Assembly: GCA_025464545.1 (NCBI GenBank)
Contig: JAODMA010000467.1
Span: 1-11,337, forward strand
Direction: 5' to 3'
Length of the DNA: 11,337 bases
Origin: Arthrobacter sp.
GTDB taxonomy: Bacteria > Actinomycetota > Actinomycetes > Actinomycetales > Micrococcaceae
Both the position numbers and the translations under genes were made by a program. Within the stretch, counting starts at the first letter, position 1, and each line of letters begins with the position of its first letter. Shown here piece by piece: positions 7,481 through 11,337 of the stretch. The notes under the pieces were generated by a model that made no database searches, was not told where the DNA came from, and saw only the letters and a list, made by a program, of their open reading frames with translations.

Positions 7481-8725
7481 ATGGCGACGGTCCGCGCTCC
7501 CGAGCCGTTCCCGGTGACTTCGGCACCATCCGGCTCCGGCCCCCTGCCTACGTTGTTGCCTGCCGCGCCGGCGTTCGGCCACCGCTCCGTCGCGGAAGTG
7601 CTCAGCAGCGCCGCGGCCAGCATCGGCGTCCCGGGGTTCGAAAACCGGCTGGGCCTGCCCGCGGGCCAACGGATCTGCGTGGTGCTCGCCGACGGGCTGG
7701 GCCGGAACATGCTGAAGCAGAAGTCGGCCCATACCCCCTTCCTGCGCTCCATTCTGCAAGCAGGCCAGGGCCAGGTACCGGTGTCTCTGGATTCCGCATT
7801 TCCTTCCACCACCGCGGCCTCGCTGGCCAGTTTCGGCACGGGACTTGCCGCGGGGCAGCACGGCATGGTGGGCTACGACGTGCTGGACCCGGACCAGGAC
7901 CGCGTGGTCAACATGCTCGGCAACTGGGACGCCGGGGTGGACCCCCAGCTATGGCAGCCGTTCCCGACCATCTTCGAGCGCGCCGCGGAGCACGTGGACG
8001 TTACCACCGTGAGTCTGCCGCAGTTCAGCAACTCTCCCATGACCCAGGCCGCGCTTCGGGGCGGCCGGTACGTGACGGCGACGACCTCGCACGCCAGGAC
8101 CGCCGCAGCCGCCGAAGCCATGGCCGGCGCCGCGGGGTCGCTGATGTACTTCTACGTCAATGAGCTGGACAAGGCCGGTCACCGGCACGGCTGCCAGTCG
8201 CCCCAGTGGGAGCACCAGCTCGAGGAACTTGACGCTACCGTGCGGAGGCTGGGCTCCACGCTTCCGGCGGGCACAACGGTGTTGCTCACAGCCGACCACG
8301 GCATGCTTGACGTACCGGAATCCCAGCGGATCGACTATTCCGCGGAGCCGGCCCTCATCGCGGGCGTCCGGCACACAGCGGGGGAGCCGCGCATGGTCCA
8401 CCTATACCTGGAAGACGGTGCGGGCGAAGCCGGCCGCACCCGGCTGCTGGAAGCGTGGCGTGCCCGCTTCGGTGACAGGATCTGGGCTTTCACCCGCGAA
8501 GAAGCCATCGCCGCCGGGCTCTTCGGCGAGGTCCGGGCCGACGTCGGACCCCGGATCGGCGACATCATGATTGCCGCCCGGGACGCGCTGGCCCTCTATG
8601 ACACCCGGCGGGTGCGCTCGACGGCCATGGAGGTTGTGGGCCAGCACGGATCCCTGACCAAGGCCGAACGCGAGGTCCCGCTGCTGTGCTTCCAGGCCGA
8701 CGGATCCAAGGCCCCGCGCCGCTGA
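7481..8725 (+). CDS. Alkaline-phosphatase-superfamily phosphodiesterase/nucleotide pyrophosphatase
   Basis: A 414-aa two-metal hydrolase of the alkaline phosphatase fold, closest in pattern to nucleotide pyrophosphatase/phosphodiesterases. All expected metal ligands can be read: Asp71 (VVLADGLGRN), Asp230 and His234 (NELDKAGH), Asp272 and His273 (TADHGM), and His389 (VGQHGS). The nucleophile is in FPSTT (107-111); the distance to the following GTGLAAGQHG places it at Thr111. There is no signal peptide or lipobox, unlike the secreted members, so a cytoplasmic substrate such as a nucleotide or phosphodiester metabolite is likely but unidentified. The frame stays open 58 codons further upstream, but that part overlaps DUF5998 and does not resemble the family. 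ATG 7481, one base after the DUF5998 TGA, is therefore the start and implies translational coupling. It converges on sepH. Confidence 0.88.
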   Translation: MATVRAPEPFPVTSAPSGSGPLPTLLPAAPAFGHRSVAEVLSSAAASIGVPGFENRLGLPAGQRICVVLADGLGRNMLKQKSAHTPFLRSILQAGQGQVPVSLDSAFPSTTAASLASFGTGLAAGQHGMVGYDVLDPDQDRVVNMLGNWDAGVDPQLWQPFPTIFERAAEHVDVTTVSLPQFSNSPMTQAALRGGRYVTATTSHARTAAAAEAMAGAAGSLMYFYVNELDKAGHRHGCQSPQWEHQLEELDATVRRLGSTLPAGTTVLLTADHGMLDVPESQRIDYSAEPALIAGVRHTAGEPRMVHLYLEDGAGEAGRTRLLEAWRARFGDRIWAFTREEAIAAGLFGEVRADVGPRIGDIMIAARDALALYDTRRVRSTAMEVVGQHGSLTKAEREVPLLCFQADGSKAPRR

Positions 8726-8748
8726 GCCCCGGCCGCAGACTCGCCCCT

Positions 8749-8775
8749 AGCGGCGGCTTCCCGCAGCGCGCCGCT
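8749..8775. terminator. Hairpin between the phosphatase gene and sepH
   Basis: AGCGGCG (8749-8755) pairs with CGCCGCT (8769-8775), a 7-bp GC-rich stem with a 13-base loop. On the + strand GTTGTTCGTTG follows, a weak T-rich tail. It lies in the 64-bp gap between the convergent stops, where a terminator is expected. The long loop and interrupted T-run keep this tentative. Confidence 0.35.
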
Positions 8776-8789
8776 GTTGTTCGTTGCGG

Positions 8790-10166
8790 CTAGTCCCCGC
8801 GGGTACCGAAGACTATGTCGTCCCAGCTGGGGATGCTTGAGCGCTTGGGTTTGGCGGGCTGACGCTCCGGCTGCTCTGACTCATGGTCCGTCCGGGCCCC
8901 CGCAGCAGCGTCGCGCTGCTGGCGGCGCGGGCTTCCGCCGCCGAGGAGTTCGTCCAGGCCTTTGCTCGGGGTGGGACCCTGCTGGCCGGTCGGACGGAGC
9001 TGGGACGCTGCAAGGGTGATCTCCCGGGTTTCCGTGCTCACGCCGTCATGCAGTTTGAGGGCGTCATCCTCCGCGTCGTCCTGCGCGGGGGCCAGGGTGA
9101 GGCGGGACATAATGGAGGGCCGCCCATCGCGGCGGCGTACCCAGCTGTCCGCGCCGGGCTGTTCTTCCGCTTCCGCCGGTGCCTCCGGGCGGTCCGGTGC
9201 CGGGGCCGCGGGCGGCTCCCCGGCTGAATCCGCTTCCGGTTCGGCAGTGGATTCGGTAAGAACTTCGGCCGAGACCTCGGACGGCCGGGGGTGCGCCGCC
9301 GGGACCCCATTGGTCAGGAGCAGGGCGAGGGCGTCGTCGGCGTCTTCGTCCAGGCCGAGGCGCTGGCCCCGGCGGGAACGCAGCATGTCGAGCAGTCCGT
9401 CCGCTTCCGGGTTCTGCTGCAGCTGCAGCTGCTGGATAACGTTGTGTTGGGCCGTCGCCGTCCGGGCCGCAGCGTCGGCGTCGGTCTCAAAGTCGAAGGG
9501 GCGGTCCGAAACGGCCGAGAGCCGGCGCGCCGGCACAGGCCCGTCGAGTGGTTCCAGTTCGCTGAGCTGCTGCGCCCAGCGGTTGGCGTTTTGCAGGGAT
9601 CTTCGGGCGGGGTTGAAGGTCCACCTCGCCGGTGGCTCTTCACCGATGCCAGGATGGCCAGGCTTCTGTTCGAAGCGGGCCACCACGTTCCAGCTGCCGT
9701 CCGGGCGGCGCCAGGAGTCCCATTCAACAGTCGAGGGGTCGATCCCGTGCGCCGAGAGGCGGTGCGCCACCATGTCACTTAGGGATGCCGGGTTGTCGCC
9801 GAACACCGAGCGGTACACGTCCTGGCCCGGGGCAGGGGACGCGACCTCCACCTTGCGGGCCTGTTGGGCGATGTACTCACGCTCGGCCAGCACGGGACCT
9901 TCGTACCGCTGGACTTTGGCGAGCGGAATGCCCGATAGCTCCGCAACCTCCGCCGCCGTCGCACCGTTGCGGATCCGCGTCTGGATATCGCGCGGGGACA
10001 TCGCAATTGGAGTGGCCGTCGCGCCGGCGTCGGCCCTGGCCGTCGTCCGGCTGGCTGCCACCCGAAGTGCTTCATCGATTGGCAGCTGGAACATCTCGCC
10101 GCCGGCGCCGCTCAACAGGAGATGCTTCCCGTCGTCGTGGACGCCTACAAGCCGTAGACCCTGCAT
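8790..10166 (-). CDS. sepH: Septation protein SepH
   Basis: SepH is a cytoplasmic cell-division protein of actinobacteria that binds FtsZ and promotes filament assembly at the septum (known from Streptomyces and Mycobacterium work). The 458-aa product has the N-terminal DUF3071 domain (MQGLRLVGVHDDGKHLLLS at the start). A helix-turn-helix-like segment spans about 57-92 and includes Gly79 in ELSGIPLAKVQRY; from memory, Gly79 is the residue important in the Streptomyces protein. A conserved Trp-rich stretch follows (WDSWRRPDGSW, 149-159), then a long Pro/Glu/Ala-rich, probably disordered linker (about 310-430). The protein ends in the characteristic SIPSWDDIVFG (445-455). The frame is open 35 codons further upstream, but ATG 10166 is preceded by GGAGG with six-base spacing and matches the family N terminus. 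It is divergent from the DUF4193 gene. Confidence 0.9.
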   Translation of the reverse strand: MQGLRLVGVHDDGKHLLLSGAGGEMFQLPIDEALRVAASRTTARADAGATATPIAMSPRDIQTRIRNGATAAEVAELSGIPLAKVQRYEGPVLAEREYIAQQARKVEVASPAPGQDVYRSVFGDNPASLSDMVAHRLSAHGIDPSTVEWDSWRRPDGSWNVVARFEQKPGHPGIGEEPPARWTFNPARRSLQNANRWAQQLSELEPLDGPVPARRLSAVSDRPFDFETDADAAARTATAQHNVIQQLQLQQNPEADGLLDMLRSRRGQRLGLDEDADDALALLLTNGVPAAHPRPSEVSAEVLTESTAEPEADSAGEPPAAPAPDRPEAPAEAEEQPGADSWVRRRDGRPSIMSRLTLAPAQDDAEDDALKLHDGVSTETREITLAASQLRPTGQQGPTPSKGLDELLGGGSPRRQQRDAAAGARTDHESEQPERQPAKPKRSSIPSWDDIVFGTRGD

Positions 10167-10172
10167 ACAAAT

Positions 10173-10177
10173 CCTCC
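10173..10177 (-). promoter_or_regulatory. Ribosome binding site that fixes the sepH start
   Basis: GGAGG on the - strand, six bases before ATG 10166, is one of the strongest Shine-Dalgarno matches in the window. It selects this start over the upstream in-frame ATG at 10271, which would add 35 residues unlike any SepH. Confidence 0.75.
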
Positions 10178-10194
10178 ACCCTGGCATTACTAAC

Positions 10195-10223
10195 AATCGA
10201 AACTCTGCCACCCGCAGCGCCAA
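10195..10223 (-). promoter_or_regulatory. Possible sepH promoter
   Basis: On the - strand TTGGCG (10223-10218) and TCGATT (10200-10195) are separated by 17 bases. The implied start is near 10188, with a leader of about 22 bases that includes GGAGG. The -10 is a poor match. TAGTAA at 10192-10187 is an alternative -10 without a -35. Confidence 0.25.
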
Positions 10224-10337
10224 TTTCGGGTGAGGACGGAGGGCGCGCCGCGAATTTCCGCGACTTTTCAACGCATTTCTGCCGCTCAGGCGTGATAGGC
10301 CCAGCCCCGGACCGGCCGCCTATGGCTTTCACCAGAC

Positions 10338-10417
10338 GCTTAAGCAAAAATGACCCGACATCGGGCACAAAAACCGCGTGCCCGGCGTTGACAACGGAGA
10401 ACCGGACCCGGGGGTCC
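10338..10417. repeat. Cluster of short inverted repeats upstream of the DUF4193 gene
   Basis: Four elements follow one another: palindrome GCTTAAGC (10338-10345); CCCGA/TCGGG arms (10354-10358 and 10361-10365); CGGGCA/TGCCCG, a 6-bp stem with an 11-base loop (10362-10367 and 10379-10384); and GGACCC/GGGTCC (10404-10409 and 10412-10417). The second and third share bases and so are mutually exclusive. They could be operators, a structured leader RNA, or chance in GC-rich DNA. Confidence 0.35.
10388..10393 (+). promoter_or_regulatory. Consensus -35 hexamer TTGACA without a visible -10
   Basis: TTGACA is a perfect -35 match 98 bases before the DUF4193 start, but the position for a -10 (10410-10416) is all G/C apart from one T. 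Either it is a chance match, or the promoter needs an activator or another sigma factor. Confidence 0.25.
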
Positions 10418-10490
10418 CGGGCCACCAGCCCGAAGGACCAAGCGGGGGCACGGCGAACCAATCGAACCAGCGGAGTGTGAGCAACAACTA

Positions 10491-10790
10491 ATGGCGACAG
10501 ACTACGATGCGCCACGCAAGTCCGAGGAGGACCTCAACGAGGACTCAATCGAGGAACTGAAAACGCGGCGTACGGACAAGCCTTCCGCGGTCGTGGATGA
10601 AGATGAAACCGCACTGGCCGAAGGCTACGAACTTCCCGGGGCCGACCTTTCCGGAGAAGAACTCCTGGTGCGGGTCATGCCGGCCCAGGCGGACGAATTC
10701 ACCTGTGCCTCCTGCTTCCTCGTCCGCCACCGTTCACAGATCGCCCGTGAAAAGGATGGGCTCAAGTACTGCAAGGACTGCGAGGGCTAG
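10491..10790 (+). CDS. DUF4193 family small zinc-ribbon-like protein
   Basis: The 99-aa acidic protein belongs to DUF4193, a family widespread in actinobacteria and without an assigned role. It starts MATDYDAPRKSEEDLNEDS, with a highly charged N-terminal half. The C-terminal third carries Cys72-x2-Cys75 (CASC) and Cys94-x2-Cys97 (CKDC), the four ligands of a probable zinc ribbon, with a basic stretch between them (RHRSQIAREK, 80-89). Such a layout could bind a nucleic acid or protein partner, but that is inference. GGAG at 10472-10475 is 15 bases before the ATG, too far for a strong ribosome binding site. The family's habit of lying next to DUF3093, dut and sepH genes in actinobacteria (recalled) fits this location. 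It converges on the DUF3093 gene with 33 bp between stops. Confidence 0.88.
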   Translation: MATDYDAPRKSEEDLNEDSIEELKTRRTDKPSAVVDEDETALAEGYELPGADLSGEELLVRVMPAQADEFTCASCFLVRHRSQIAREKDGLKYCKDCEG

Positions 10791-10805
10791 GCTGCGAAGG
10801 CTAGG
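10778..10805 (+). repeat. 14-bp tandem duplication across the DUF4193 stop codon
   Basis: CTGCGAGGGCTAGG (10778-10791) is followed directly by CTGCGAAGGCTAGG (10792-10805), 13 of 14 bases identical. The first copy encodes the last cysteine and the TAG stop; the second lies wholly in the intergenic gap. Confidence 0.7.
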
Positions 10806-10823
10806 AAGAACGGCCGCGAAGCA

Positions 10824-11312
10824 TCAGTTCCGGGACTGCAGCGCGGCGAGCAACTGATCCGGGTGCCGGGTGGACGTCAACCAGTACGGGGTCCGGTCCG
10901 AGGGGTCGGTGATCTCAATCCGGACCACCGGATCAATCCAGCCCCGGAAGCACATAAACGCAAGTCCATTGAGCCGGGGGCCGCGCTCCGCCGTCGCTTC
11001 CTTTCCGCGGAAGGCCTCCGCAACACCGAGGAAGCGGCGTTCGATCGTTGCCCGCCCGACGCGCAACGTGGACCCGGTAACAGTAATCACGGGCGTCGAC
11101 AGGACGAGCAGGACGGCGATGACGAGGAACAGTACGACGGCGGCCGTAATGCCGGCGGCAAGGCTGATGGGCGCAAAAACGAGGATCCCGGCGCCGGACA
11201 GTCCTGCCGCCACCAGCCAGATCCAGACATTGGGCCAGAGCTTCTCGTTATAGAGCACGGCGGTGTCACTGGGGGTGTTGGGGGCAGGCACAGCTGCACT
11301 GGATTCGGGCAT
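10824..11312 (-). CDS. DUF3093 family two-helix membrane protein
   Basis: The 162-aa protein matches DUF3093, an actinobacterial membrane protein family of unknown function. After a polar N terminus (1-25) come two hydrophobic helices at about 28-48 and 52-72 joined by a very short turn, so both ends are expected on the same side, probably cytoplasmic. The remainder (about 75-160) is a soluble, beta-rich domain that resembles a PH-like fold in its pattern (TPVITVTGSTLRVG; PVVRIEITD). It ends in the family's YWLTSTRHPDQLLAAL (143-158). There is no signal peptide cleavage motif. The start at 11312 gives the complete family length, though only a weak ribosome binding site is visible within the 25 bases left in the window. 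Convergent with DUF4193. Confidence 0.85.
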   Translation of the reverse strand: MPESSAAVPAPNTPSDTAVLYNEKLWPNVWIWLVAAGLSGAGILVFAPISLAAGITAAVVLFLVIAVLLVLSTPVITVTGSTLRVGRATIERRFLGVAEAFRGKEATAERGPRLNGLAFMCFRGWIDPVVRIEITDPSDRTPYWLTSTRHPDQLLAALQSRN

Positions 11313-11337
11313 GAGCCCAGCTTTTCACTTTTCCCGG

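Larger units (their letters stand above)
10167..10490. other. 324-bp divergent intergenic region between sepH and the DUF4193 gene
   Basis: No gene is supported here. Open frames cross it on both strands, but none has a recognisable product. Next to sepH lies GGAGG (10177-10173). The DUF4193 side is dense in short inverted repeats between 10338 and 10417, listed separately. From 10394 to 10487 there is no TA step on the + strand, so no TANNNT -10 for DUF4193 can lie there. Its promoter is either further upstream or of another type. Confidence 0.6.

Noticed and set aside
6559..7866. A 435-codon - strand frame across DUF5998 and the phosphatase start
   Set aside because: It spans two genes with convincing + strand families and has no recognisable product.
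8962..10233. A 423-codon + strand frame opposite sepH
   Set aside because: Ser/Arg/Ala-rich shadow; the - strand frame carries both SepH hallmark ends and a strong ribosome binding site.
10354..10365. CCCGA-CA-TCGGG followed on the - strand by a T-run, resembling a terminator
   Set aside because: The two-base loop is sterically too small and the remaining 4-bp stem is weak. No gene on that strand ends nearby.
10072..10515. A 147-codon - strand frame filling the sepH-DUF4193 gap
   Set aside because: It overlaps the sepH start region in another frame and the DUF4193 start on the other strand. No family is recognised and no ribosome binding site is seen, so the gap is better read as regulatory DNA.

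Overview
The window is high-GC, densely coded DNA from an actinobacterium. The gene set and order (ParC-type topoisomerase subunit, N-terminal-GNAT/acyl-CoA-synthetase fusion, DUF5998, alkaline-phosphatase-fold enzyme, SepH, DUF4193, DUF3093) fit the core chromosome of the Micrococcaceae (Arthrobacter/Pseudarthrobacter group). That placement comes from recalled family knowledge, not a search. I see no tRNA, rRNA, insertion sequence, phage gene, CRISPR array or other sign of recent transfer.

Left part (1-3865). The 3' end of a tandem-GNAT acetyltransferase gene runs in from the left edge on the + strand and converges on a DinB-fold gene with an N-terminal zinc-knuckle-like CxxC. Upstream of the DinB gene, on the same (-) strand, lies a full-length type IIA topoisomerase A subunit. 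It lacks a canonical GyrA box, so I call it ParC (topoisomerase IV).

Middle part (3866-8725). A 67-bp divergent promoter region separates parC from a rightward run: a 911-aa protein acetyltransferase with its GNAT domain at the N terminus and an NDP-forming acyl-CoA synthetase module behind it; a DUF5998 protein; and a cytoplasmic phosphodiesterase/pyrophosphatase of the alkaline phosphatase superfamily. The last starts one base after the DUF5998 stop and is probably translationally coupled to it.

Right part (8726-11337). The - strand carries sepH, whose product promotes FtsZ assembly in actinobacteria. A 324-bp intergenic region with several inverted repeats follows, then the small zinc-ribbon-like DUF4193 protein on the + strand, converging on a two-helix membrane protein (DUF3093) on the - strand.

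Taken together this is conserved housekeeping territory that joins chromosome topology (ParC), division (SepH), acyl-CoA-dependent protein acylation and three conserved proteins of unknown function. I find no convincing new multi-gene system. The items most worth a second look are two start codons placed exactly where leaderless transcripts would begin (-10-like hexamer, six bases, ATG), the back-to-back parC/acetyltransferase promoter region with a 13-bp palindrome, the altered catalytic-histidine region of the acetyltransferase fusion, and the uncharacterised DUF5998-phosphatase pair.
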